Positions 1-8,854 of a DNA stretch of 64,000 nt are shown here, piece after piece. Both the position numbers and the translations under genes were made by a program. The notes under the pieces are model-generated. The model searched no databases and was not told the DNA's origin. It saw only the letters and a list, made by a program, of their open reading frames with translations. The stretch's first letter is position 1, and the number at the start of each line of letters is the position of its first letter. This DNA is from CAYRFE01 sp964423645 [NCBI: uncultured bacterium] (GTDB lineage: Bacteria; Macinerneyibacteriota; Macinerneyibacteria; Macinerneyibacteriales): positions 1 through 64,000 of the forward strand of contig CAYRFE010000020.1 of NCBI GenBank assembly GCA_964423645.1, read 5' to 3'.

Positions 1-547
1 CAGCTCTTTTGAACACTCTCAATATACATATTACGTAACTCTGGGAATGTTTGGGTTTAAAAGCTTGATGCGTGTAATCAATTCCGCTGTCGATTATACC
101 GACTAATACATCTTCCCCGTAATATCCGGCAGTATGCATATCATCGGTATTCATTTTTACGATAGCGATATCATTATGAGGTTCATTCATATACGCCATC
201 TGCACGTAGCCGATTGATTTCTCTTCTTCAAGCGTTGCAAGAGCTGAGATAGGAATATGCGCGGTAACAATCGTATCGGTAATCTTAGTATATTTAATAC
301 CCAATAAATCCAATGTTGCTGTAGAAGAAACCGACAATGTTGAATGTATTGTCACTTCATTTCCTGCTGTTCGTACAATATCAGCCTTTGATTCAACAGA
401 ATTCATTTCAAGTAAGTTTGTAAGTGCTACTTGTGAATTCTTAGAATAATCAGACTTAATTTTCGAAAGCCTCGGGTCTAACTGACCTGACCATAAAAAA
501 AAGACAAAAACACACGAAATACCCAATAATAACCACAACCTTCTCAT
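1..547 (-). CDS. S8 (subtilisin-like) serine protease, N-terminal part only
   Basis: The gene runs off the left edge, leaving about 182 codons. The product begins with a hydrophobic signal or anchor segment (residues 3-20). A propeptide-like region follows, and then GEDVLVGIIDSGIDYTH at about 144-160, which matches the catalytic Asp block (D-S/T-G) of subtilases, with D153 as the likely catalytic Asp. The His and Ser blocks would lie outside the window. The start is an ATG with GAGGAGGG upstream and a good promoter at 582-609. It is probably a secreted or periplasmic protease. The last 20 or so codons before the edge fit the family less well, so a frameshift there cannot be excluded. Confidence 0.75.
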   Translation of the reverse strand, partial: MRRLWLLLGISCVFVFFLWSGQLDPRLSKIKSDYSKNSQVALTNLLEMNSVESKADIVRTAGNEVTIHSTLSVSSTATLDLLGIKYTKITDTIVTAHIPISALATLEEEKSIGYVQMAYMNEPHNDIAIVKMNTDDMHTAGYYGEDVLVGIIDSGIDYTHQAFKPKHSQSYVICILRVFKRA

Positions 548-581
548 ATACCCTCCTCATATTTTTCTGACTGATACTATA

Positions 582-609
582 AGTATACGTCACTCTATTC
601 ATAAATCAA
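582..609 (-). promoter_or_regulatory. sigma70-type promoter of the S8 protease gene
   Basis: On the minus strand TTGATT (604-609) and TATACT (582-587) are separated by 16 bp, about 35 bp upstream of the start codon. The rest of the 548-775 intergenic stretch shows nothing else I can support. Confidence 0.6.
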
Positions 610-775
610 GGTGAACAAGACCACCATACCCTATCACAATCAGAGTGATGATCTTGCGTTTTTCTCCTACTCAGAGTATACGCATGAATAAGGATTCCAT
701 TGCATAAATAGAACAACATGTACTAAAGTGAGGATGAGATGTGTTATTTCGAAGACAAGATGTATTTTCGTTGAA

Positions 776-2143
776 TTACTTCTCCCACGCAAACACAATT
801 CGCTCGTTATTATTTTCTGAAAATTCCGATATAACAGCGATCATACCGCGTGAGGAATGCACCCGATAACTTTTCCCTGTTAAAGGATCCTTGGGAAGTT
901 TATTTTCTTCGAATTTTGTTTCAGTCAATACCATTGAAACTACTGCTAATCTTCCCAATAATGCATCTTTTTGCATAAAAACCGAATGATATTCTATACC
1001 GATACGTGCTAATAAGGCTTTACCGGTAATATTATTCCATTTACGAGCGAAAACAGTTTTCCTGTAATTATCACTCAGTCGCAACAACTTATCCGCAGTC
1101 TGAAAATAGGCGAGATCATTCAAAGCAACCAAATCAGTGTAATATTCATGCAGAATACGACGGGTTTTGTTACTGTCATAAAAGGGCCATAGGGTGACAA
1201 TATCAGTATTGAGTGCATATATCATGGGCAAGCCTTGTGGTCCGATATACGGAATATGTTGCGGTATATCACGAAGAATCCGCGAAAGCATTTCATATTC
1301 CAAGATCAAACTGTCATTGAGTGCATGAGATAACGTTTTGGTTACATAATCCATTGAGACAAGAACCGTATCTTTGGGAAGCGACGTCGGGATTCGCTCA
1401 TTCTCAAGTGCATTGATCGCAATATCTGCCATTGCAATAGTATACACCGTGTGAATAATTGAATTTTTACCTCTGCACATCATTGCGATAGACTTCCATA
1501 AACGTACGTATTTTTCATTTGCTTTTCGCGATTCTCCAAGTGCATACAACCAACGAATCGCCGTTGCTTCCGCTTTTGCGGCAGTAATAAGCACCGTATA
1601 TTCCGCAGTCTGTGTTTCAATCAAGGCTCGTTGTGCACCGGGTAATTCTATAGGCGTGACCGATAAAAAATCGAAAAGCACATCACGAAACGCGTTCGTG
1701 CGAGAAAGATATTGTACAAGATTTGCTTTTGTATAATCCAGCTCATTCAATGCTCTTTGTTGTTCATCGGTAAGCTGCGGCAAATCAGATTGTGACAGAA
1801 TTTTCATAAATTGAGAATATCGCGGCGGTGTGAGAATTTCCGGCGATGCGACACGAAGCGTATCTGTAAAAGAAGATTCTTTCGGAAGATTCACAACAAC
1901 AAATCCGGTAAAAACGATTGCAACCGTCACAATAGTAGTCATGATGAGGATACGTATGCCTCGTATAATTGCGGGAATACGATATCCCTTATGCTGTAAC
2001 TGTGTCATCATCAAGACAAATGCCAATCCTGAACATGTGGCAATTCCCGCTACCGAAGCAATTCCATAAACCCCGAAAAGAAAAAGCTGTAAAACAACCA
2101 GTACCGCACCCGCTACAATTGTTAAGATTTCAAATTTGCGCAT
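776..2143 (-). CDS. Membrane protein of unknown function
   Basis: I do not recognise this 455-residue protein. It starts MRKFEILT, has two hydrophobic hairpin segments (about 5-45) and a third membrane segment (about 62-85). A soluble, mostly helical region of roughly 370 residues follows, probably outside the cytoplasm. The open frame extends 52 codons further upstream, but I chose the ATG at 2143 because AGGGAAGGA lies just before it and because the longer version would overlap the upstream gene. The gene begins 22 bp after the stop of the FlgT-like gene and is probably co-transcribed with it. Confidence 0.6.
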   Translation of the reverse strand: MRKFEILTIVAGAVLVVLQLFLFGVYGIASVAGIATCSGLAFVLMMTQLQHKGYRIPAIIRGIRILIMTTIVTVAIVFTGFVVVNLPKESSFTDTLRVASPEILTPPRYSQFMKILSQSDLPQLTDEQQRALNELDYTKANLVQYLSRTNAFRDVLFDFLSVTPIELPGAQRALIETQTAEYTVLITAAKAEATAIRWLYALGESRKANEKYVRLWKSIAMMCRGKNSIIHTVYTIAMADIAINALENERIPTSLPKDTVLVSMDYVTKTLSHALNDSLILEYEMLSRILRDIPQHIPYIGPQGLPMIYALNTDIVTLWPFYDSNKTRRILHEYYTDLVALNDLAYFQTADKLLRLSDNYRKTVFARKWNNITGKALLARIGIEYHSVFMQKDALLGRLAVVSMVLTETKFEENKLPKDPLTGKSYRVHSSRGMIAVISEFSENNNERIVFAWEK

Positions 2144-2165
2144 ACTGATCCTTCCCTGCAATCGA

Positions 2166-3317
2166 TTATTTGATAAGTTGTAAGGTGAGAGCTGTCTCTC
2201 CTGTCGCAAGCACACGAAACGGAATCGGTATTTTTTTGGCACGGATTTCAGAAAGCAAAAGAGTTGCCGGCCCCATAAAACGCACCTCTGTGCGTGCAAG
2301 CCCCTTCTCGAAGGAACGTAACTCCACAGAAGAGATCCCCCGTACCATATACTTCACTGCACGCAAAAATTCTTCTGCGTGTTCATATTTTTCGGTCTCG
2401 ATCTGCATTTCAATACGATATCCTTGCCCTGAAAGACTGTCCTTCCACCAATTTACACAATCAGTGATCAGGTTCGTTCCTGCTTTTTCAGTCGCCATCA
2501 CTGTAACGACTTTCATACCCGCAGTATCCGAAACATGGGGTTTTGCTGCATGTTCTGAGACACTCGCAATGATCCTCCCTGTATCTGTCTCAATCGCTCG
2601 TAAGGTAATATCACATTGGTACGAGAATAGTGATGAGCCTTCAATCGGAAGTTTCCCCGCATTTTCTGCGACAACATCACCGAATATAATAAGATTTGCA
2701 CCTGCCTTTTTCGCTATTGAAATAATAGTTTCATACTTTCCGTCATAAAGCGATGCAATTGCCTTTCTCATATCATTCGCAGCGGCAGGATCTTTGACAA
2801 TTACTTCATTTTTCAAAAGCATGTCACGCAATGTCGCTTCTGCCTGAGAAAGAGTATTGTTCTCCCATTTGCCCGTAAATGTATTCTTCCCGAATTTTTC
2901 TCTGACAATAACAAGAACATACGGATTTTTCGCTTTTAACAACGATCGCACTGCATCAAAGTCTTTTGCTAAAACACCCGATCGCACCGACACTGTTACC
3001 AGAACTTCCATGATATCCCCGTCAATATAACGACTGACTTCTTTCCAACCGACAACGTACCCTTCGGTTCGAGTAAGGATTGTATCGGTAAATAATTGAT
3101 AATTTTGAACAATAGTCTCGGAAGAAATATATACCCCGAGGGCACTTTCCAGCGCGTTTCGCTTCGCATCTATCACGGCCGCCTCAAATGCAGCGACAAT
3201 ATCACCTTGATATATGACACTCAATCCTTTTGCCTGAACCTCTTGAAAATCAATTTTCTCCGCAAAAATACCCCGAACATTTAAAAAAATAATGAACAGT
3301 ATAATCACAACTCGCAT
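2166..3317 (-). CDS. FlgT N-terminal-like exported protein
   Basis: This 383-residue protein has a signal peptide (1-19). The region at about 25-115 resembles the N-terminal domain of flagellar assembly protein FlgT and LPP20-type proteins: an alanine-rich helix with AKRNALESALGVYISSETI, then the ILTRTEGYV block, then a beta strand with VLVTVSV. The C-terminal part has repeated alpha/beta units, including IIFGDVVAE, of the kind found in outer-membrane-associated periplasmic proteins. No flagellar genes are nearby, so a flagellar role is not shown. It is first in a two-gene operon with its own promoter, and AGGAGGT precedes the ATG. Confidence 0.6.
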   Translation of the reverse strand: MRVVIILFIIFLNVRGIFAEKIDFQEVQAKGLSVIYQGDIVAAFEAAVIDAKRNALESALGVYISSETIVQNYQLFTDTILTRTEGYVVGWKEVSRYIDGDIMEVLVTVSVRSGVLAKDFDAVRSLLKAKNPYVLVIVREKFGKNTFTGKWENNTLSQAEATLRDMLLKNEVIVKDPAAANDMRKAIASLYDGKYETIISIAKKAGANLIIFGDVVAENAGKLPIEGSSLFSYQCDITLRAIETDTGRIIASVSEHAAKPHVSDTAGMKVVTVMATEKAGTNLITDCVNWWKDSLSGQGYRIEMQIETEKYEHAEEFLRAVKYMVRGISSVELRSFEKGLARTEVRFMGPATLLLSEIRAKKIPIPFRVLATGETALTLQLIK

Positions 3318-3336
3318 AGTACCTCCTATTTATTAC

Positions 3337-3365
3337 ACTATAGCCCGTTTTACGTAAAATATCAA
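3337..3365 (-). promoter_or_regulatory. Promoter with a palindrome in its spacer, upstream of the FlgT-like gene
   Basis: TTGATA (3360-3365) and TATAGT (3337-3342) are 17 bp apart on the minus strand. A perfect 12-bp palindrome, TTTTACGTAAAA, occupies 3348-3359 inside the spacer, where a repressor could block RNA polymerase. Confidence 0.6.
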
Positions 3366-3733
3366 TGTACAAAAAATAATTTCTCATCAGTATAATTTAT
3401 TACCTTCGTGGTGTTGTTTTTTATAGAAAAACACCGATTGTGCTTTTGATACTATACGATTCAGATTGGTAATAAAAGTTGTGCAATAGCGTTGATTGTC
3501 TCATTGGTGCAGAATTGTCTTTCTGCTTTTGCGTCTTTCTAAGGCTTTTATGACTGAATTGTGTGAAAATCTCAAAAGAATAATGAAGACTTCATCCCCA
3601 CACCCCTTATAGTAACAAAACTATAAAAGTAAGTCCGAAGCAAGCTTCGGGGAATTTGACCCATTGAGATTAAAATAATCTTATAAATCGTTGATAAAGA
3701 AGTTATCTGCAAAAAACACTGTTACGATTTATT
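3366..3733. other. Intergenic stretch with one small inverted repeat
   Basis: No gene is supported in these ~370 bases. The only structure I see is CCGAAG-CAAG-CTTCGG at 3635-3650, a 6-bp stem without a T-run on either side. Confidence 0.4.
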
Positions 3734-5971
3734 TTATGCGCCAAATAATAATCCGATACGATACACCGCAAAACTCATCAACCACGCCAAAACGATTGTA
3801 TAGGTCAGTACAAAACCCGCCCATTTCCAGGAACGAAGCTCAGAACGAACGACCGCAAGTGCCGATAAACAAGGCACATATAACAACACAAACACCATAA
3901 GCACAAATGCTTTTAAGGGATCAAACTGAGGATCTTTTTGTAATGCGCCTCGCAAACTTACGTTTTTTTCCGCATCGTCAGATGTCCGATATAAAATACC
4001 CAATGTTGATACGACAATTTCTTTTGCCGCGATACCCGTCACCAATGCAATCCCAATCTTCCAGTCAAACCCCAACGGTCGCAATACAGGTTCAATAAAA
4101 TGTCCGATACGACCTGCAATACTTGCTTGAATCATATCATGCTTTTTTCGCATTTCCACATAATGTGCCACGCGAGAATTTATCTCCTTGTCAATTGTCT
4201 CATCGGTGATTATATCGCTTCCGATTGTCATTTCATTTCTGATGATATCGCGTGATAATGATTGCCGATATATTGCGCCTTCTTTCGTATACACATCATC
4301 GCTGATGTGCGGCGACGGAAAAGTTGTAATAATCCAAATAATCAACGATGCCGCGAGAATTATTGTCCCTGCCTTTTTCAAATATGACTTGGTTTTACTC
4401 CATATATGCCACCAAACACCGTTTAGTGTCGGTATACGATACGGCGGTAATTCCATTACAAAAGGGCTTGATTCCCCTTTAAATAACATTTTTCTAAAAA
4501 CAAGGGCCATAATTAATGCCATCATAATACCCAATGCATAGAGAACAAATAAAACATTTCCCGACATTTGTTTCGGGAAAAATGCGCCGATAAATAATGC
4601 ATAAACCGGAAGTCGTGCACCACAACTTATCAACGGGGCAACCAATATCGTGATAATCCTGTCTTTAGGACTTTTTAGAATACGTGTTGCCAGAATTGCG
4701 GGAACTGTACATCCGAATCCTGCCATTAATGGTATAAAAGATTGCCCGTGTAATCCGAAGCGATGTAAAATCTTATCCATGATAAAGGCTGCGCGTGCCA
4801 TATACCCCGAATCTTCCAGTAATGCAATTCCCAAAAACAAAAGAACTATATTCGGCAAAAAGACAAGCATACCGCCTACGCCGCCTACGATGCCGTCAAC
4901 AATAAGTGATTGCCAAAATCCTTGTGCAAGATTTGCAGATACTATTCCTCCAAGCCATTCAAACAACGATTCCATCCACTGCATCGGATAGGCACCCACT
5001 ACGAATGTAATTTGAAAAATCATCCATACAATAACAAAAAACAAAGGCAATCCCAGTGCCCTGTTGAGCAACCAACGATCTGTCTTATCAGTGGTCGTAA
5101 GTTTACGCGGCGGTTTTTTTACTGTCTCCATAATCGCACCACGGATATACCCGTATCGTTGCTCGGAAACAACAAGTTCCATATCACGCCCGAAATGTTT
5201 TTCAAGCCAGTGTATTGATTCTTGTATTTGTTTTTTTACCGCGTCAGTGTGCGAATGCTCTTTGACAATCTCGTGAGCGCGGGGATCTTTTTCAAGCAAC
5301 TTAACTGCAAACCAATGTAATGAATAACGTGCTACAAATCTTTCGTCAGTATGAAGTATTGCCGCTACTTTTGTGATCTCTTTTTCAATCTCAAACCCAT
5401 AGTTGGTAAGAAATATCGGCTCACCCTCCCGTTCCTGTGACATCACTGTAGAAACCGTCAGTTTGAGTAATTCATCAATACCTGTTTCATTTCTTCCGGA
5501 CGTACGTACTATTGGTATCCCGATAATTTTCGACAATTGTTGAGCATCAATGGTGATTCCTTTTTCCTCAGCTTCATCGGTCATATTAAGTGCTGCAACA
5601 ATCGGCACACCTAATTCCTGCAATTGTAGAGTAAGATATAAATTTCTTTCAATATTTGTTGAATCAATAATATTTATGATGATATCGGGGCATTCATTAA
5701 TGAGAAAATCTCGGGCTACAATTTCATCCATCGAGTATGCGGTAAGACTATAGGTACCGGGCAAATCAAATATATGAAGAGTATGACCGTTGAATATTCG
5801 CAAACCCTCTTTTTTTTCAACAGTGACACCGGGATAGTTGCCCACTTTTTGATGTGCCCCGGTTATAGCATTAAATATAGTCGTCTTACCCGCATTCGGA
5901 TTACCGGCAATACCGACGGTAATTATTTTTTCACAATCTTTTCTACCGCGATGACGACGACGTTCTTGCAT
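3734..5971 (-). CDS. feoB: Ferrous iron transporter FeoB
   Basis: This is a full-length (745 residues) inner membrane Fe(II) transporter with an N-terminal G-protein domain. G1 is GNPNAGKT (23-30), G3 DLPG (69-72) and G4 NMTD (129-132). The membrane part starts near 300 and contains the two gate regions, including FGCTVPAI. It starts 3 bp after feoA in the order dtxR-feoA-feoB, so uptake is likely controlled by the regulator encoded first in the operon. No FeoC is present. FeoB as the iron importer fits an anaerobic life style. Confidence 0.97.
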   Translation of the reverse strand: MQERRRHRGRKDCEKIITVGIAGNPNAGKTTIFNAITGAHQKVGNYPGVTVEKKEGLRIFNGHTLHIFDLPGTYSLTAYSMDEIVARDFLINECPDIIINIIDSTNIERNLYLTLQLQELGVPIVAALNMTDEAEEKGITIDAQQLSKIIGIPIVRTSGRNETGIDELLKLTVSTVMSQEREGEPIFLTNYGFEIEKEITKVAAILHTDERFVARYSLHWFAVKLLEKDPRAHEIVKEHSHTDAVKKQIQESIHWLEKHFGRDMELVVSEQRYGYIRGAIMETVKKPPRKLTTTDKTDRWLLNRALGLPLFFVIVWMIFQITFVVGAYPMQWMESLFEWLGGIVSANLAQGFWQSLIVDGIVGGVGGMLVFLPNIVLLFLGIALLEDSGYMARAAFIMDKILHRFGLHGQSFIPLMAGFGCTVPAILATRILKSPKDRIITILVAPLISCGARLPVYALFIGAFFPKQMSGNVLFVLYALGIMMALIMALVFRKMLFKGESSPFVMELPPYRIPTLNGVWWHIWSKTKSYLKKAGTIILAASLIIWIITTFPSPHISDDVYTKEGAIYRQSLSRDIIRNEMTIGSDIITDETIDKEINSRVAHYVEMRKKHDMIQASIAGRIGHFIEPVLRPLGFDWKIGIALVTGIAAKEIVVSTLGILYRTSDDAEKNVSLRGALQKDPQFDPLKAFVLMVFVLLYVPCLSALAVVRSELRSWKWAGFVLTYTIVLAWLMSFAVYRIGLLFGA

Positions 5972-5974
5972 AAT

Positions 5975-6211
5975 TCACGCACCTTTTTCAGCAATAATAC
6001 CTTTTGCCTCGGATACTCGCAGTGAAACTTGATATCCTAAAATCTCAACCTGAATCGGATCCCCCAGCGGTGCTCGTCGCACGACAATGCCCTCAACCCC
6101 TTGACAAAAACCCATTTCAACAAGACGTTTGCCCGTCTCTCCCGAAAGTGTCACCGCAACAACACGAAAAGAATCTCCGGGAATCAATTCTGCGACCGTC
6201 ATTAGACTCAT
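5975..6211 (-). CDS. feoA: Ferrous iron transport protein FeoA
   Basis: A 78-residue SH3-like cytoplasmic protein with the FeoA pattern: GDSFRVV near the start, GKRLVEMGF in the middle and a closing ISLR-like strand (VSLRVSEAKGI). It assists FeoB. Its ATG overlaps the dtxR stop in ATGA, indicating translational coupling. An alternative start at the second Met (MTVAELIPG) would shorten it by three residues. Confidence 0.93.
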   Translation of the reverse strand: MSLMTVAELIPGDSFRVVAVTLSGETGKRLVEMGFCQGVEGIVVRRAPLGDPIQVEILGYQVSLRVSEAKGIIAEKGA

Positions 6212-6591
6212 CTGCTTTCATTCATAAATACTATCAGTTTTTGGTATGTTTCATCACTCAAGCAATGCTCAATTGCACATGCATCCTGCTCGGCGATGTC
6301 GTTGGATACATGAAGAATTTCAACAAGAAAACGACGTAACATTTGATGTTTTTGGTAAATTTTTTTGCCTTCAGCATGCCCGATACTCGTAAGCTCTATA
6401 TATCCGTATTTTTCATGTTGAATAAAGCCTGCATCAACAAGAATCTTCATTGCTTTTATAACTGATGAGGTCTTTACCTGCATGATTTCGGTCATATCCT
6501 TCACGCGAACGATTTTTTTTTCTGATGCAATCAGAAAAACAGTTTCAAGGTAATCTTCTAAGCTTTTGGTCATAGAGGTAAGGTTTTTCAT
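6208..6591 (-). CDS. DtxR/MntR-family metal-dependent repressor
   Basis: A 127-residue protein with the winged helix of the DtxR/MntR family (SLEDYLETVF, then RVKDMTEIMQVKTSSVIKAM) and a metal-binding/dimerisation helix set with H, E and C residues (EQDACAIEHCLS). It lacks the C-terminal SH3 domain of DtxR/IdeR, so its size is closer to MntR. I chose the ATG at 6591 because GGAGGG precedes it. The longer frame would run through the promoter and operator. It heads the feoAB operon and probably senses Fe(II); Mn(II) sensing is an alternative. Confidence 0.88.
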   Translation of the reverse strand: MKNLTSMTKSLEDYLETVFLIASEKKIVRVKDMTEIMQVKTSSVIKAMKILVDAGFIQHEKYGYIELTSIGHAEGKKIYQKHQMLRRFLVEILHVSNDIAEQDACAIEHCLSDETYQKLIVFMNESR

Positions 6592-6613
6592 ATAATGTTT
6601 CCCTCCTGAATAA

Positions 6614-6648
6614 ATTATAGCCTTGGCTATAAAATTGTCAATGACAAT
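6614..6648 (-). promoter_or_regulatory. Near-consensus promoter overlapped by two palindromes (dtxR-feoAB operator)
   Basis: TTGACA (6636-6641) and TATAAT (6614-6619) are 16 bp apart on the minus strand. An 18-bp perfect palindrome, TTATAGCC-TT-GGCTATAA (6615-6632), covers the -10. A 15-bp one, ATTGTCA-A-TGACAAT (6634-6648), covers the -35. The first resembles DtxR/SirR-type boxes in layout, so autoregulation by the repressor encoded just downstream is likely. Confidence 0.8.
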
Positions 6649-6738
6649 CTTATACTTTTTCAACGGCAAACTGTCGAATGAATAAACGTTGAGAAGGTAG
6701 CGGTGTATTTAATCTGACAAGAAATAACATGTACTCAA

Positions 6739-7632
6739 TTACGACAAGAGATCTCCTTGCGACCAACCCTGACTGATCATTGTGTGCTTGATATCATAAA
6801 TAATTTCCTCTTTATTCATAGCCCATTTCGGAGCGATCAATTTACCGGTTGTGTCATCGCCCATTATCCTATGTACGATAACGTCAGATCGCAGATGACG
6901 TAACGCGCTAACAATCAAGCATTTATACTGTTCATACGAAAGAGGTGCATACTCACCGTGACGGTAAATTTCTGCAAGCGGAGTATTCTCAAGAATATAC
7001 ATGTGGTGAAACTTTACTCCGTGTATCGGTAATGCAGACACTTTTCGAACCGTTTCAATAAGATCAGATTCAGATTCCCCCGGTAATCCAAGTATTAAAT
7101 GAACAGTAACTTTAATATTGGTTGGGCAGGTTAATTCAATCGCATGTAAAAAATCCTCATACGTATGATTACGTCTAATATACGCAAGTGTTCGATTGTG
7201 ACTGCTCTGTAATCCATATTCAATCCACACATCATACATTGAAGTATAGCTTTGGACAAGTTCTATGACCTGTTCATTGATACAATCAGGCCGTGTACCG
7301 ATAATAAAACCGGAAAATTCGTGTAACGCAAGCACGCGGTCATAATATGCCTTCAATTGAACAATCGGACGATCGGTATTTGTACCTTTTTGTAGATACA
7401 AGTAAAATAATCTCGCACGATAACGTCTGGTAAAATATGAGATGAGTTTTTGCATTTGATCTTCAAGAGTCTGAGTTGGTTGATGATAAAAATGTTGTTC
7501 GCAAAAAATACACTCGCCCTTACAGCCTTGAAAACCGTCAATTGAAATTCTAAAAACCTTCGTATGAAATTTTTCCGCTAAATATTTGCGAAACGTATAA
7601 TACGGATTGTGTGTGTGCGGAATATCATGCAT
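6739..7632 (-). CDS. Radical SAM protein, YhcC family (TIGR01212-type)
   Basis: A 297-residue protein with a radical SAM cluster motif C-x3-C-x2-C (C37, C41, C44 in CKGECIFC). It also has the family landmarks: the THNP and YYTFRKYL start, YLQKGTNT, IGTRPDC, WIEYGLQSSH and the HLILGLPGE strand. The family's reaction is not well defined, though related members act on tRNA or proteins. It ends before a 147-bp gap to the dtxR promoter, and 12 bp separate it from the upstream periplasmic protein gene, so the two may be co-transcribed. No strong ribosome binding site is visible. Confidence 0.85.
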   Translation of the reverse strand: MHDIPHTHNPYYTFRKYLAEKFHTKVFRISIDGFQGCKGECIFCEQHFYHQPTQTLEDQMQKLISYFTRRYRARLFYLYLQKGTNTDRPIVQLKAYYDRVLALHEFSGFIIGTRPDCINEQVIELVQSYTSMYDVWIEYGLQSSHNRTLAYIRRNHTYEDFLHAIELTCPTNIKVTVHLILGLPGESESDLIETVRKVSALPIHGVKFHHMYILENTPLAEIYRHGEYAPLSYEQYKCLIVSALRHLRSDVIVHRIMGDDTTGKLIAPKWAMNKEEIIYDIKHTMISQGWSQGDLLS

Positions 7633-7644
7633 ACACGAGACAAC

Positions 7645-8379
7645 TCAATATCGTTGGTATATCGACTTCATGGTTCCGTCTTTATACATGCGTCCTATCG
7701 CGTCATTGACCCGATAAATATCATTAACATATCGTGACTTCTTTCCAATAAACACAAAAAATTCTAATTGATCATACACTGCAGGTAAAACCGATAATTT
7801 CGATTTAAATATGTATTGCGAAGAAAAATATCGTACGATCTGCGGTGAGGTAAAATGAACATCCGCATTCTTTTCCGCAAGTATACGCAAACATGATCGT
7901 ACATCAGGGAACATACGTACATTCAAATCCTTCAATGCAGTTTTCCCCCAGCCGTTACCGATATAATCAGACACGATAAATGCTTTGAATTCACTAATTA
8001 TTTTAAATTTTTTCATTTCTTCTAAATTCGGGTGTCCCTCATAGGTAACCGCAACAACATTAAGTACAAAAATATTCATACTGCCTGGTATCGCATATTC
8101 CATTCGTTCATTTGTTTTCGTCGTAATCATTACATCTGCTGTCCCATCTATAACCATCCGCTGCGCACGCTCCCAAGGATACGCCTTATTCTCAACCGTT
8201 AAGCCTAAGCGTTTTGAAAAAATCTCTTGTGCGATATCTTTGAAAAGTCCGTGAACTTCTCCCTTATCATCCCAACTGAATGGGGCGAAATCATTGAAAT
8301 AAACAACTTTTATAGGTTCGGAAAAAACACTTACTACTATTAAGTTTATCACTATCAATCCGGTAATCACACACCTCAT
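7645..8379 (-). CDS. Periplasmic solute-binding-like protein (SBP_bac_3 type)
   Basis: A 244-residue protein with a signal peptide (about 1-20, ending near VFSEP). It has the bacterial extracellular solute-binding family 3 fold pattern: VVYFNDFAPFSW, then GLFKDIAQEIF, then the ADVMITTKTNERMEYA block. No permease or ATPase gene is adjacent, so it may be an orphan sensor-type binding protein rather than part of an ABC importer. I use the ATG at 8379, 10 nt after AAGGGGG. A GTG at 8403 is in frame but has no ribosome binding site. Confidence 0.72.
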   Translation of the reverse strand: MRCVITGLIVINLIVVSVFSEPIKVVYFNDFAPFSWDDKGEVHGLFKDIAQEIFSKRLGLTVENKAYPWERAQRMVIDGTADVMITTKTNERMEYAIPGSMNIFVLNVVAVTYEGHPNLEEMKKFKIISEFKAFIVSDYIGNGWGKTALKDLNVRMFPDVRSCLRILAEKNADVHFTSPQIVRYFSSQYIFKSKLSVLPAVYDQLEFFVFIGKKSRYVNDIYRVNDAIGRMYKDGTMKSIYQRY

Positions 8380-8405
8380 ACGAATAAGTCCCCCTTTGTA
8401 CACTG

Positions 8406-8434
8406 AGTATATCCACTTTTAACTTTCTTGTAAA
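8406..8434 (-). promoter_or_regulatory. Promoter of the solute-binding-like gene
   Basis: TTTACA (8429-8434) and TATACT (8406-8411) are 17 bp apart on the minus strand. The inverted repeat CTTGT-AAAC-ACAAG (8427-8440) overlaps the -35. Confidence 0.55.
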
Positions 8435-8486
8435 CACAAGATTAATAGTTACTGATCATCAATTTAATTCCGGAATAAAAATGTGA

Positions 8487-8506
8487 GGGGGAGAAGAATC
8501 TCCCCC
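8487..8506 (-). terminator. Rho-independent terminator after the H1-like gene
   Basis: An 8-bp stem of GGGGGAGA and TCTCCCCC with a 4-nt loop. On the minus strand it is followed by TCACATTTTTATT. Confidence 0.7.
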
Positions 8507-8512
8507 TGTGAA

Positions 8513-8701
8513 CTATTTATTTTTTACTTCAGTAACAAATGTTCTGATTTCTTGTGCCATTGCTTTTGCAGATTGCATGGATGTGCGAAGACGTGTTCCG
8601 GCTGATTTGTTTCCCTTATCAAATTTCTCTGCATGATCTTTCGCTTCGGTAAGAATAGCTATCATCGCTTCCACTTTTGACACGCTGTTTACTTCACTCA
8701 T
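8513..8701 (-). CDS. Histone H1-like DNA-binding protein
   Basis: A 62-residue, lysine-rich helical protein. The core FDKGNKSAGTRLRTSMQ followed by AMAQEIRTFV matches the short bacterial histone H1/Hc1-like family, usually 55-65 residues and best known from Bacteroidota and Chlamydiae. It is expected to bind and compact DNA. It is monocistronic, with its own promoter (8752-8779), a strong AAGGAGG site and a terminator. Confidence 0.8.
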   Translation of the reverse strand: MSEVNSVSKVEAMIAILTEAKDHAEKFDKGNKSAGTRLRTSMQSAKAMAQEIRTFVTEVKNK

Positions 8702-8751
8702 GATTCCTCCTTTTAGATTACGGTTCGTATTTCATAACTACTTGCCTTTTT

Positions 8752-8779
8752 ATCATAGCAACAATCGTTAATTTTTCAA
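8752..8779 (-). promoter_or_regulatory. Promoter of the histone H1-like gene
   Basis: TTGAAA (8774-8779) and TATGAT (8752-8757) are 16 bp apart on the minus strand, about 50 bp before the ATG. Confidence 0.6.
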
Positions 8780-8854
8780 GTATTTTTTATGTAAAATTGA
8801 GCAAATAATACATTTTTTTTGATTTTAATGACCGGAAAGTATCGCGTGTTGACC

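Noticed and set aside
2146-2299. An N-terminal extension of 52 codons for the membrane protein at 776-2143
   Set aside because: It overlaps the upstream FlgT-like gene, and the internal ATG has a good ribosome binding site. Similar extensions were trimmed for dtxR, the LolA-like genes, tetR, AOR, rpsF and nadK.
3635-3650. The small CCGAAG inverted repeat as a terminator for feoB or the FlgT-like gene
   Set aside because: No T-run follows and it lies about 80 bp past feoB without supporting context.
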